Shown: positions 6,498 to 13,960, counted from the first letter of the stretch. The stretch: DNA of 13,966 nucleotides from an uncultured Burkholderiales bacterium (GCA_937872165.1 CALMOR010000225.1:29676-43641); one strand, 5' to 3'. Numbers and translations: made by a program. The notes: a model not told the origin generated them from the sequence alone.

Positions 6498-7634
6498 TCA
6501 GACCAGCCCGAGATGCTCGATGCCCTTGGTCAGGTCCGCCGCGCGGGCGTTCTTGCTGTGCAGCTTGATCGCCAGTCGCAGGTCGTTGACCGAGTCGGCG
6601 TTGCGCAGCGCGTCCTCGTACGAGATGCGGTCGGACTCGAAGAGGTCGAACAGCGCCTGGTCGAAGGTCTGCATGCCGAGCTCGCGGGAGCGCTTCATGA
6701 TCTCCTTGATCTCGTGCACCTCGCCCTTGAAGATCAGGTCGGAGATGAGCGGCGAGTTCAGCATGATCTCCACCGCCGGCACGCGACCCTTGGTGTCCTT
6801 CAGCGGGATCAGTCGCTGCGAGATCATGCCCTTCAGGTTGAGCGACAGGTCCATCAGCAGCTGCGCGCGCCGTTCCTCGGGGAAGAAGTTGATGATGCGG
6901 TCGAGCGCCTGGTTGGAACTGTTGGCGTGCAGCGTGGCCAGGCAGAGGTGGCCGGTCTCGGCGAACGCGATCGCGTGCTCCATCGTCTCGCGTTCGCGGA
7001 TCTCGCCGATGAGGATGACGTCGGGCGCCTGGCGTAGCGTGTTCTTCAGCGCCGAAAACCAGTCGGCCGTGTCGACGCCCACCTCGCGCTGCGTGACGAT
7101 GCAGTTGCGATGCGGATGCACGTACTCGACCGGGTCCTCGACCGTGACGATGTGACCGTAGCTGTTCTCGTTGCGATGCCCGATCAGCGCGGCGAGCGTG
7201 GTCGACTTGCCCGACCCGGTCGCGCCGACCATGATCAGCAGCCCGCGCTTGGTCATCACGACATCCTTCAGCACGTTGGGGATGCCGAGCTCCTCCACCG
7301 TCGGGATGCGCGTCGTGATGGTCCGCAGCACGAGACCGATGCGCCCCTGCTGCACGAACGCGTTGACGCGGAAGCGGCCGATGCCGGCGGGGCTGATCGC
7401 GAAGTTGCACTCCTTCGTCGCCTCGAACTCGGACGCCTGCTTGTCGTTCATGATCGCGCGCGCCAGCTCGGACGTGTGCTGCGAGGTCATCGCCTGGTTC
7501 GATACCGGCGTGACCTTGCCGTCGATCTTGAAGGCCGGCGGGAATTCGGCCGTGATGAACAGGTCCGACCCCTTCTTGCTGAGCATGAGGCGCAGCAGGT
7601 CGTACATGAATTTGGTGGCCTGTTCGCGTTCCAT
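6498..7634 (-). CDS. pilU: Type IV pilus ATPase PilU (PilT-like retraction accessory motor)
   Basis: A 378-residue hexameric secretion-type ATPase that helps PilT power pilus retraction at the base of the type IV pilus. Seen: an N-terminal PAS-like domain with GSDLFITAEFPPAFKIDGK (22-40), Walker A GATGSGKST (137-145), the Asp box TVEDPVEYVHPH, Walker B DVILIGEIRE (205-214) and the His box TGHLCLATLHA. It differs from PilT in lacking AIRNLIRE, having PLISDLIFKGE instead, and in its longer C-terminal tail, both typical of PilU. ATG 7634 gives the expected MEREQATKFMYDLLRLML N-terminus, though its ribosome-binding site is weak. It lies 83 nt after pilT and is probably cotranscribed. The frame stays open far upstream in pilT, but that part is out-of-frame shadow. 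Confidence 0.96.
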   Translation of the reverse strand: MEREQATKFMYDLLRLMLSKKGSDLFITAEFPPAFKIDGKVTPVSNQAMTSQHTSELARAIMNDKQASEFEATKECNFAISPAGIGRFRVNAFVQQGRIGLVLRTITTRIPTVEELGIPNVLKDVVMTKRGLLIMVGATGSGKSTTLAALIGHRNENSYGHIVTVEDPVEYVHPHRNCIVTQREVGVDTADWFSALKNTLRQAPDVILIGEIRERETMEHAIAFAETGHLCLATLHANSSNQALDRIINFFPEERRAQLLMDLSLNLKGMISQRLIPLKDTKGRVPAVEIMLNSPLISDLIFKGEVHEIKEIMKRSRELGMQTFDQALFDLFESDRISYEDALRNADSVNDLRLAIKLHSKNARAADLTKGIEHLGLV

Positions 7635-7717
7635 GGATGCTCTCGACTCCGATCCGTTGTGTTGCGTCGGCCGCTCGTGGACCGGGATTGACGATGTGCG
7701 CTGCGGACGTCGCCGCG

Positions 7718-8761
7718 TCAGACCGGGAAGCTGTCCTTGTTGGCAGCGAAATATCTCGCCTCGAGCGGGTTGACGACGTTGCGACGAACCAGCTCGATCA
7801 GGTTCTGGTCGAGGGTCTGCATGCCGACGTTCTGACCGGTCTGGATGGCCGAGTACATCTGGGCGATCTTGTTCTCGCGGATCAGGTTCCGGATGGCCGG
7901 GGTGCCGATCATGATCTCGTGCGCGGCGACGCGGCCGCTGCCGTCCTTGGTCTTCAGCAGCGTCTGCGAGATGACGGCGCGCAGCGACTCCGACAGCATC
8001 GTGCGGACCATCTCCTTCTCGGCCGCCGGGAACACGTCGACGATGCGGTCGATGGTCTTCGCGGCCGAACTGGTGTGCAGCGTGCCGAACACCAGATGCC
8101 CGGTCTCGGCGGCGGTCAGCGCGAGGCGGATGGTCTCGAGGTCGCGCAGCTCGCCGACCAGCACCACGTCGGGGTCTTCGCGGAGCGCGCTGCGCAGCGC
8201 GTTGTTGAAGCTCAGCGTGTGCGGGCCGACCTCGCGCTGGTTGATCAGGCACTTCTTCGACTCGTGCTCGAACTCGATCGGGTCCTCGACCGTGAGGATG
8301 TGGCCGTACTCGTTGTCGTTGATGTGGTTCACCATCGCGGCCAGCGTCGTCGACTTGCCCGAGCCGGTCGGGCCGGTCACGAGCACGATGCCGCGCGGCT
8401 GGTTGGAGATCTCCGCGAAAATCTTCGGCGCGTTGAGCTCTTCGAGCGTCTGGACCTTCGACGGGATGGTCCGCATGACGGCGCCCGCGCCGCGGTTCTG
8501 CACGAACGCGTTGACGCGGAAGCGCGCGAGGCCGGGAATCGCGAACGAGAAGTCGCACTCGAGGTTCTCCTCGTAGAACTTGCGCTGCCCGTCGTTCATG
8601 ATGTCGTAGATCATGCCGTGGACGTCCTTGTGCTCCATCGGCGGCAGGTTGATGCGACGCACGTCGCCGTGCACCCGGATCATCGGGGGCAGGCCGGCGG
8701 AGAGATGCAGGTCCGACGCCTTGTTCTTGACGACGAAGGCGAGCAGTTCGGAGATGTCCAT
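7718..8761 (-). CDS. pilT: Type IV pilus retraction ATPase PilT
   Basis: A 347-residue retraction motor that depolymerises type IV pili, used for twitching motility and DNA uptake. Seen: ASDLHLSAGLPPMIRVHGD (15-33), Walker A GPTGSGKST (130-138, Lys136), the Asp box TVEDPIEFEH, Walker B DVVLVGELRD with Glu204, the His box TGHLVFGTLHTSSA (His222, His229), and the diagnostic AIRNLIRE motif at 289-296 needed for retraction. The length and the C-terminal LEARYFAANKDSFPV are typical. Start ATG 8761 has GAGGA (8768-8772) 6 nt upstream. It is first in a pilT-pilU operon and divergent from yggS-proC across a 327-bp gap; the same neighbours are common in beta- and gammaproteobacteria. Confidence 0.98.
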   Translation of the reverse strand: MDISELLAFVVKNKASDLHLSAGLPPMIRVHGDVRRINLPPMEHKDVHGMIYDIMNDGQRKFYEENLECDFSFAIPGLARFRVNAFVQNRGAGAVMRTIPSKVQTLEELNAPKIFAEISNQPRGIVLVTGPTGSGKSTTLAAMVNHINDNEYGHILTVEDPIEFEHESKKCLINQREVGPHTLSFNNALRSALREDPDVVLVGELRDLETIRLALTAAETGHLVFGTLHTSSAAKTIDRIVDVFPAAEKEMVRTMLSESLRAVISQTLLKTKDGSGRVAAHEIMIGTPAIRNLIRENKIAQMYSAIQTGQNVGMQTLDQNLIELVRRNVVNPLEARYFAANKDSFPV

Positions 8762-9088
8762 CGAAGGTCCTCAAGGCCTCGGCTCGATGCGCCGGGGCAG
8801 GGTGGTGGCAATGCTCGCGCGGGTCATGCGCCCCGCTTCGCCCGGTGACCGCATGTTATGTTGGCGCCCGCCGCGAACACGATGCGATGCGATGCGCGCT
8901 CCGCGCCGGTACCGATCAGTCCCTTATCGACGCAGCGTGCCAAACCTGAAGCACTGCGCTGAAGCACTGCGCCGAGTCCTGCGCTCGCTTCGGTCCCGAG
9001 GCAGTGGCGGGAGCGCGGCCGACGCGCGGTCGACGAAGTCGGGCAACGGGTGAGCGGTCTACCGACGAGGCTGTGAGCGCCGACGATT
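8762..9088. other. 327-bp divergent intergenic region between pilT and yggS
   Basis: It must hold the promoters for pilT-pilU (minus) and yggS-proC (plus). An AT-richer patch around 8862-8875 (CATGTTATGTT) is the best place for a -10 element, but neither strand shows a convincing -35/-10 pair. Two short tandem repeats lie here: three copies of GATGC at 8881-8895, and two perfect copies of a 13-mer at 8946-8971. No plausible small gene is seen. Confidence 0.5.
8946..8971. repeat. 13-bp perfect tandem repeat, two copies
   Basis: CTGAAGCACTGCG occurs at 8946-8958 and again at 8959-8971 with no gap or mismatch, in the divergent promoter region upstream of yggS. It may be a chance duplication or paired binding sites. 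Confidence 0.75.
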
Positions 9089-9820
9089 ATGTCCCTGACG
9101 TCAGACAACCTGCAAGGCGTGCGGCGACGCATCCGGAGCGCTGTGGAAGCAGCGCAACGAGGGATCGCATCGGTCGAACTCATCGCCGTCACCAAGACTT
9201 TTCCCGCGACCGCGGTGCTCGAAGCGCTCGCGGACGGACAGCGTGCCTTCGGCGAGAACTACGTGCAGGAGGCGATCGAGAAGATGGCGGCGGTGGAGTC
9301 GCGCCGCGCGACGCGCGGGACGACCGCGCCCGAGTGGCACTTCATCGGTCCGATCCAGAGCAACAAGACGCGCGCGATCGCCACGCACTTCGACTGGGTC
9401 CACGGCGTCGATCGGCCGAAGATCGCGGAGCGCCTGTCCGCACAGCGCGAGACCGGACGCGGCGACCTGAACGTGCTGATCGAGGTCAACCTGGACGGCG
9501 AGGCGAGCAAGAGCGGCGTCGCCCCGGACGAGGTCGCCGCGCTCGGGCGGACCATCGTCGCGTTGCCGCGACTGCGGCTGCGCGGACTGATGGCGGTGCC
9601 CGCCGCCCGCGCCGACCCGCCATCGCAACGGGCGGTGTTCGCCGCCTTGCGCCACGTCGCGGAGCGGCTTCGGGGCGAGGGACTGCCGTGCGAGCATCTG
9701 TCGATGGGCATGTCGGGCGACTTCGAGTCCGCCATCCTCGAAGGCGCCACCATGGTCCGCATCGGCAGCGCCATCTTCGGCACGCGGTCCGCAAGGGAAG
9801 AACGGGAGACGACCACATGA
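9089..9820 (+). CDS. yggS: YggS-family PLP-binding protein (PLP homeostasis)
   Basis: A 243-residue single-domain alanine-racemase-like TIM-barrel protein (PLPBP/PROSC family). It binds pyridoxal 5'-phosphate but has no known catalytic activity and helps balance free PLP and amino-acid pools. Seen: LIAVTKTFP with the PLP-binding Lys36, FGENYVQEA (54-62), WHFIGPIQSNK (83-93), EVNLDGEASKSG (132-143), and SMGMSGDFESAI...GATMVRIGSAIFG (205-231), which forms the phosphate-binding end. A slightly longer Arg-rich loop (about 72-80) precedes WHFIG. ATG 9089 is the first in frame and matches family N-termini, although the upstream ribosome-binding site is weak. It overlaps proC by ATGA, and the yggS-proC pairing is widespread. 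Confidence 0.96.
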   Translation: MSLTSDNLQGVRRRIRSAVEAAQRGIASVELIAVTKTFPATAVLEALADGQRAFGENYVQEAIEKMAAVESRRATRGTTAPEWHFIGPIQSNKTRAIATHFDWVHGVDRPKIAERLSAQRETGRGDLNVLIEVNLDGEASKSGVAPDEVAALGRTIVALPRLRLRGLMAVPAARADPPSQRAVFAALRHVAERLRGEGLPCEHLSMGMSGDFESAILEGATMVRIGSAIFGTRSAREERETTT

Positions 9821-10641
9821 ACATCGGATTCATCGGCGGCGGGAACATGGCTCAGGCCCTGATGGGCGGCCTCGCCGCGCGACATGCCGACACGACCTTC
9901 GTCGTCGTCGAGCCGCATGCGCCGACGCGCGCGATCGTGTCGCGCTTCATCCACGGCGCAGTCCTTCGCGACGTGCCTTCCGCCGATCTCGGAGGCTGCG
10001 AGGCCGTCGTCATCGCCGTCAAGCCGCAGCACTTCCACGAGGCGGCCACGAGCATCGCGCGCTGGGTCGGCGGGTCGCTCGTGGTCAGCATCGCCGCGGG
10101 TATCCGCACGGGCGAGATCGCCCGCTGGCTGGCGGTCGACGGCGTGGCGCCGTGGATCGTGCGCGCGATGCCGAACACGCCGGCGTTGATCGGCGAAGGC
10201 ATCACCGGTCTCTTCGCGATGCCGTCGGTCGACGAGGCCGGCAGGACGCTCGCCGAGCGATTGCTCGCGTCCGTCGGACAGACGCTGTGGGTCGACGACG
10301 AGGCGCGGCTCGACGGCGTCACGGCCGTCTCGGGCAGCGGGCCCGCATACGTCTTCTCGTTCATCGAGGCGCTCGAGCAGGGCGGCATCGAGCTCGGGCT
10401 GTCGGCCGACGACGCGCGACGGCTCGCGGTCGCGACCTTCGTCGGCGCGAGCAAGCTCGCGTCCGCATCGGAGGAGCCGATCGCGGTGCTCCGCGAACGC
10501 GTCACGTCGAAGGGCGGCACCACGCACGCGGCGTTGACGCAGATGAGCGAGAGCGGTTGCCACGCGGCCATCGTCAAGGCCATCCACGCGGCGGCGAAGC
10601 GCTCGGCGGAGATGGGCGACGAGTTCGGGAGCGCGACCTGA
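9817..10641 (+). CDS. proC: Pyrroline-5-carboxylate reductase
   Basis: A 274-residue cytoplasmic enzyme for the last step of proline synthesis, reducing 1-pyrroline-5-carboxylate to L-proline with NAD(P)H. Seen: the N-terminal Rossmann dinucleotide motif GFIGGGNMAQALMGG (4-18), VIAVKPQ (65-71), the RAMPNTPALIGEG loop (116-128) and the C-terminal P5CR signature beginning VSGSGPAYVF (171-180) and ending at VTSKGGTT (229-236). The length is typical. ATG 9817 overlaps the yggS stop (9818-9820), and GGGAG at 9804-9808 gives an 8-nt spacing, so the two are translationally linked. Its stop is only 4 nt from the stop of the convergent methyltransferase gene. Confidence 0.98.
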   Translation: MNIGFIGGGNMAQALMGGLAARHADTTFVVVEPHAPTRAIVSRFIHGAVLRDVPSADLGGCEAVVIAVKPQHFHEAATSIARWVGGSLVVSIAAGIRTGEIARWLAVDGVAPWIVRAMPNTPALIGEGITGLFAMPSVDEAGRTLAERLLASVGQTLWVDDEARLDGVTAVSGSGPAYVFSFIEALEQGGIELGLSADDARRLAVATFVGASKLASASEEPIAVLRERVTSKGGTTHAALTQMSESGCHAAIVKAIHAAAKRSAEMGDEFGSAT

Positions 10642-10645
10642 CCGG

Positions 10646-11305
10646 TCAGCCGGCCGGCATCTTCAGCGCGCGGGCCACGACCAGCATCGGATAGCGGTCG
10701 TCGACATGGTCGAGCTCCTCGCTCGACAGGTCCTCGCACGCGAGACCCTGCAGGAACCCGATCGACGCGAGCACGTTGCCGTGACCTTCGACCTCGACGT
10801 CGTCGAAGACCGCACCGAGCAGCCGTGTCACCGACTGCGGCGTGAAGCGCCAGTGCTCGCCCCAGCGGTCGCGATCGTAAGGGCTGATCTGGCTGATGCC
10901 GGGCGCGCTCAGCAGCAGCACGCCGCCCGGCTTGAGGATGCGATGCATCGTCGCGACCGCTCGCGGCAGGTCGAACACGTACTGCAGGGTTTGCGTGCAG
11001 ATGAAGCAGTCGAAGGCGTCGCTCGGGAGCGCTTGCCCGTCAGCGAGGTCGGCGACCAGCGTCGTGTGCGGCTGGCCGCCGTCGACGTGCAGCACGTCGC
11101 TCTTCGAGACCCTTCGACCTCCGTAACGCTGCGTGTACGCCGGCTCGGCCACTTCGAGGACGCGGCCGCAGACGTCCGACGAATGCCGTTCGAGGAAGCG
11201 CTCGATGTAGTGGCGATCGATCGGCTTGCCGCGGCCGCCGCCGAAGCCGGCGTCGATCGGCGAGAGCCGGCGCAGGTCGCCGAGGTCGATGGAGGAAGGG
11301 AACAT
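10646..11305 (-). CDS. SAM-dependent methyltransferase (class I, type-11-like)
   Basis: A 219-residue soluble protein with a Rossmann-type methyltransferase fold. Seen: GRVLEVAEPAYTQRYGG (47-63) where motif I is expected, SDVLHVDGG (69-77), VADLADGQALPSDAFDCFICTQTLQYVFD (84-112), then HRILKPGGVLLLSAPG (121-136). Motif I lacks the usual GxGxG. This E-x-x-x-A-Y-T-x-x-Y/F-G-G form is, from memory, typical of a methyltransferase subfamily often found with glycosyltransferases, suggesting a glycan or cell-surface substrate, but no sugar gene is near here. ATG 11305 is chosen because MFPSSIDLGDLRRLSPID resembles relatives; the ribosome-binding site is poor, and an in-frame ATG at 11413 would overlap ubiA. 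It probably follows ubiA in one transcript. Confidence 0.82.
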   Translation of the reverse strand: MFPSSIDLGDLRRLSPIDAGFGGGRGKPIDRHYIERFLERHSSDVCGRVLEVAEPAYTQRYGGRRVSKSDVLHVDGGQPHTTLVADLADGQALPSDAFDCFICTQTLQYVFDLPRAVATMHRILKPGGVLLLSAPGISQISPYDRDRWGEHWRFTPQSVTRLLGAVFDDVEVEGHGNVLASIGFLQGLACEDLSSEELDHVDDRYPMLVVARALKMPAG

Positions 11306-11366
11306 TCGGTCGCGTCGCGTCGGGAGTCGTCCTCCACCAGCAACTCGCGGGCCCGCGGGCCGCGGC

Positions 11367-12236
11367 TCACGCCGATCCGTGGGCGACGAGCCGATCGACG
11401 AACAGACCGGCAAAGATTGCCGCCCCGAACCAGTTGTTGTGCAGGAAGGCCTTGAAGCATCCGGCGCGGCTGCGGGTCCGGATGAGACCGTAGTGGTATC
11501 CCGCGATCGACGCGCCCGCGGCGAGGCCGACGAACCAGGCGACGCCGAGCGACGCCATCGCGCCCGCCAGCGCCAGCAGCGCGAGCGTGCCCGCGTAGCA
11601 GAGCATCACGGCCAGCACGTCGAGGCTGCCGAAGGTGATCGCCGCGGTGCGGATGCCGATCCGCAGGTCGTCGTCGCGGTCGACCATCGCGTACTCGGTG
11701 TCGTACGCGACCGCCCACGCGACGTTGGCCGCGAGCAGGACCCACCCCACGGCCGGCACGCGACCGTCGATGGCCGCGAACGCCATCGGGATGCCGAAGC
11801 CGAACGCGATGCCGAGGTAGGCCTGCGGCAACGCGAAGAAGCGCTTCGTGAACGGATAGCTCGCGGCGACGAAGGCCGCAACCACCGACAGCGCGAGCGT
11901 CAACCCGTTCAGCGGGAGGATCAGCAGCAACGCCAGCAACGCGAGGACCGCCGCCACCGTCAGCGCCTCCCATCCCGCGATGCGTCCGCTGGTCAGCGGC
12001 CGCTCCGCGGTGCGCGCGACGTGGCGGTCGAAGTCGCGGTCGGCCCAGTCGTTGACGGCGCAGCCGGACGAACGCATCAGCACCGTACCGACCACGAACA
12101 CGATCAGCACGTAGGGCGCCGGCCGGCCGTCGGATGCGATCCAGATCGCCCACAGCGTGGGCCACAGCAGCAGCAGGATGCCGATCGGCTTGTCGAGACG
12201 GACCAGGCGCGCGTACAGCTTCAGCCGGTCGCTCAC
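11367..12236 (-). CDS. ubiA: 4-hydroxybenzoate polyprenyltransferase UbiA
   Basis: A 289-residue inner-membrane prenyltransferase that attaches the polyprenyl chain to 4-hydroxybenzoate, the first membrane step of ubiquinone synthesis. Seen: RLDKPIGILLLLWPTLWA (13-30), the first Asp-rich motif NDWADRDFDRHVARTAERPL (62-81), about eight hydrophobic helices, and the second Asp-rich motif DTEYAMVDRDDDLRIGIRT (179-197); both motifs bind Mg2+-diphosphate. The length is typical. The start is GTG at 12236 (MSDRLKLYARLVRLDKP); a strong ribosome-binding site is not seen, and the start lies only 22 nt after the dps stop, so coupling with dps is likely. No ubiC (chorismate lyase) is adjacent. The oxyR-dps-ubiA proximity fits betaproteobacterial genomes. 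Confidence 0.97.
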   Translation of the reverse strand: MSDRLKLYARLVRLDKPIGILLLLWPTLWAIWIASDGRPAPYVLIVFVVGTVLMRSSGCAVNDWADRDFDRHVARTAERPLTSGRIAGWEALTVAAVLALLALLLILPLNGLTLALSVVAAFVAASYPFTKRFFALPQAYLGIAFGFGIPMAFAAIDGRVPAVGWVLLAANVAWAVAYDTEYAMVDRDDDLRIGIRTAAITFGSLDVLAVMLCYAGTLALLALAGAMASLGVAWFVGLAAGASIAGYHYGLIRTRSRAGCFKAFLHNNWFGAAIFAGLFVDRLVAHGSA

Positions 12237-12258
12237 GTCGCCGCGCCCGATGAGGGGA

Positions 12259-12764
12259 TCACTTCAGCCGACCGCGCAACATCCACGCGGTCCTCTCGTG
12301 GATCTGCAGGCGCTGCGTCAGCATGTCGGCGCCCGACTCGTCGCCGGCCTCGTCCGCTGCCTCGAACGCGCGCGCGGTGCGCGTCACGGCTTCGTGACCC
12401 TTCACCAGGTGGCCCACCATCTCCATCGCCGCCGGCACGCTCTCGACCTCGTCGATCGACGACAGTCGCGTCGACTTGCCGTCGGTTCCGGGCGCCGGGA
12501 AGCCGAGCGAGCGGATGCGTCCGGCGATCGTGTCGACCGCCGGCCACCGCTCGTTGTACTGCGTCTCGAACATCAGGTGGGGCGTGTTGAACATCGGGCC
12601 TTCGACGTTCCAGTGGAAGTTGTGGGTCTGCAGGTACAGCGAGTACGTGTCGGCCATCACGTTCGACAGCGCGGCCGAGACACGCTCGCGGTCCTCGGTC
12701 GAGATGCCGATGTGATGGTCGACCCACCGTCGGGAAGGGCGGTCTTCGACTTCTTCTTGGACAT
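12259..12764 (-). CDS. dps: Dps-family ferritin-like protein, apparent frameshift near the N-terminus
   Basis: A Dps-type mini-ferritin that stores iron, consumes H2O2 and protects DNA. The body is clear in one minus-strand frame: PSRRWVDHHIGIS, LQTHNFHWNVEGPMFNTPHLMFETQYNERW (ferroxidase His and acidic residues) and the C-terminal IHERTAWMLRGRLK. That frame has no usable start near the N-terminus. The expected start, ATG 12764 with GGAG at 12770-12773, encodes MSKKKSKTA but in another frame, and joins the body only if one base is added around 12738-12741 (TA-PSRRWVD). Unless corrected, translation from 12764 gives a wrong product, and only a shorter protein from GTG 12660 or ATG 12657 would keep the frame, lacking the start of helix A. 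Either a real mutation or a sequence error; ubiA just downstream could lose coupling. Confidence 0.85.
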
Positions 12765-12784
12765 CGTGGCTCCGGGTACGCGAT

Positions 12785-12854
12785 GCGCCGATGTTAGCGC
12801 CGATGTTAGCGTCGATGGGGCGTCGATGGGGGCGTCGATGGCAGCGTCGATCGC
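12785..12854. repeat. Degenerate 12-bp tandem repeats between oxyR and dps
   Basis: Six head-to-tail units of about 12 bp (one of 11) share the core GCG(C/T)CGATG. The first two are identical (GCGCCGATGTTA); the next three end in GGGG or GGCA; the last is GCGTCGATCGC. They fill most of the 96-bp gap between the oxyR stop and the dps start, on the upstream side of dps, where copy-number change could alter spacing of control elements. Confidence 0.75.
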
Positions 12855-12860
12855 GCGCCG

Positions 12861-13817
12861 CTAGACGACGAAGGACGGCAGTTCGAGCGGTGTCATCCCG
12901 TCGAGGCGGCACGCGGCGACGGTCGAGCGGACGACGTCGATCGCCGCGCGGCGCGGGAAGGTCTTCCGCCACGCGAGCACGACGCGTCGACCGGGGACCG
13001 GGTCCTCGAAGGGAACGTAGTGCAGCAGGCTGTCGCTCGGCAGCGGGATCGGCACCGAGGTGCGCGGCAGCACCGTCACGCCGATGCCGCTCGCGACCAT
13101 GTGACGGATGGTCTCGAGCGAAGAGCCCTCGAACGTGCGACGGATCGCGGAGTCGTGGGACCACGACGACACCGGCAGCGGCTCGAGCTCGGGGCAGACC
13201 TCGAGCACCTGGTCGCGGAAGCAGTGGCCGGCGCCGAGCAGCAGCAGGGTCTCGTCCTTCAGGTCCGCCGCGCCGACCCGTTCGCGCCGGCTCCACGGAT
13301 GACCGCGCGGCACCGCCACGATGAACTCCTCGTCGTAGAGCGGCTGGATCATCAGGCCGGCCTCGGGCAGCGGCAACGCGACGATGGCGGCGTCGATCTC
13401 GCTGTGCTTCAGCTGCTCGATCAGCTTCGTCGTGTAGTTCTCCTGCAGGATCAGCGGCATCTGCGGCGCGTCGGCGATCAGGCGCTTGACGAGCTGCGGC
13501 AGCAGATAGGGACCCACGGTGTAGATCACGCCCAGGCGCAGGGGCTCGTTCAGAGGGTCCTTGCCCGAACGGGCGATCTCCTTGATCGCGAGGCTCTGCT
13601 CGAGCACGCGCTTGGCCTGCTCGACGATCTGGTGTCCGATCGACGTGATGCCGATCTCGCTGCCGCCGCGCTCGAAGAGCGTGACGCCGAGTTCGTCCTC
13701 GAGCTTCTTGATCGCGACCGACAGGGTCGGCTGGCTGACGAAGCAGGTCTCGGCGGCGCGCCCGAAGTGGCGTTCCTTCGCCACGGCCACGACGTACCGC
13801 AGTTCGGTCAACGTCAC
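12861..13817 (-). CDS. oxyR: Hydrogen peroxide-sensing transcriptional regulator OxyR
   Basis: A 318-residue LysR-family regulator that switches on peroxide-defence genes after a disulfide forms. Seen: an N-terminal winged helix-turn-helix (MTLTELRYVVAVAKERHFGRAAETCFVSQPTLS...), a linker helix, and a regulatory domain with GAGHCFRDQVLEVC, where Cys199 and Cys208 fall at exactly the E. coli OxyR redox-Cys numbers. The start is GTG 13817; GGAGG at 13828-13832 lies 10 nt upstream. It is followed by dps and ubiA on the same strand, and dps is a classic OxyR target. The first 60 nt of the gene are duplicated upstream (13901-13960). A non-redox LysR paralogue is unlikely, given both cysteines. Confidence 0.96.
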   Translation of the reverse strand: MTLTELRYVVAVAKERHFGRAAETCFVSQPTLSVAIKKLEDELGVTLFERGGSEIGITSIGHQIVEQAKRVLEQSLAIKEIARSGKDPLNEPLRLGVIYTVGPYLLPQLVKRLIADAPQMPLILQENYTTKLIEQLKHSEIDAAIVALPLPEAGLMIQPLYDEEFIVAVPRGHPWSRRERVGAADLKDETLLLLGAGHCFRDQVLEVCPELEPLPVSSWSHDSAIRRTFEGSSLETIRHMVASGIGVTVLPRTSVPIPLPSDSLLHYVPFEDPVPGRRVVLAWRKTFPRRAAIDVVRSTVAACRLDGMTPLELPSFVV

Positions 13818-13823
13818 GCGCTT
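13758..13823. repeat. Direct repeat, copy 1 (oxyR start region)
   Basis: 66 bp covering the first 20 codons of oxyR and 6 bp upstream. It matches 13901-13966 at 65 of 66 positions (T13768 versus C13911), with a 143-bp offset. Confidence 0.95.
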
Positions 13824-13960
13824 CGGACCTCCGGCCGCGTCCCTGTCGCTACGGCGTCGCCTCCCCGCTCCGCGGGGCCCCTGCTCCTGCCTTCGCGACA
13901 GCGCCCGAAGCGGCGTTCCTTCGCCACGGCCACGACGTACCGCAGTTCGGTCAACGTCAC
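13814..13960 (-). pseudogene. Truncated second copy of the oxyR 5' end
   Basis: Starting from GTG 13960, the frame reads MTLTELRYVVAVAKERRFGR like OxyR residues 1-20 (with Arg for His17), then runs into unrelated Arg/Gly-rich sequence and stops at 13814-13816. That stop overlaps the true oxyR start (GTGA). The 48-codon frame contains only a partial DNA-binding helix and is out of frame with the intact gene, so it looks like a duplication fragment or assembly product and not a working gene. Confidence 0.6.
13863..13877. repeat. GC-rich hairpin in the spacer between the oxyR repeats
   Basis: CCCCGC-TCC-GCGGGG is a perfect 6-bp stem with a 3-nt loop. It lies in the oxyR leader, 46 nt upstream of the GTG start. 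Similar CCCCGCNNNGCGGGG elements occur as dispersed intergenic repeats in many GC-rich proteobacteria; only one copy is present in this window. Confidence 0.4.

Noticed and set aside
6498..8774. Apparent PilT-PilU fusion of 758 residues
   Set aside because: The first half is Arg-rich shadow sequence over pilT in another frame; real PilU begins at ATG 7634, and pilT has its own start and stop.
9004..9816. Long N-terminal extension of proC (start at 9004)
   Set aside because: It overlaps yggS in another frame; ProC homologues start at MNIGFIGGGN, with GGGAG in front of ATG 9817.
12785..12854. CRISPR-like repeats
   Set aside because: The units are 12 bp, contiguous and without spacers, so this is a simple tandem repeat.
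12765..13296. N-terminal extension of the dps frame back to ATG 13296
   Set aside because: It runs through oxyR out of frame and encodes Arg-rich shadow sequence; Dps proteins do not have such extensions.
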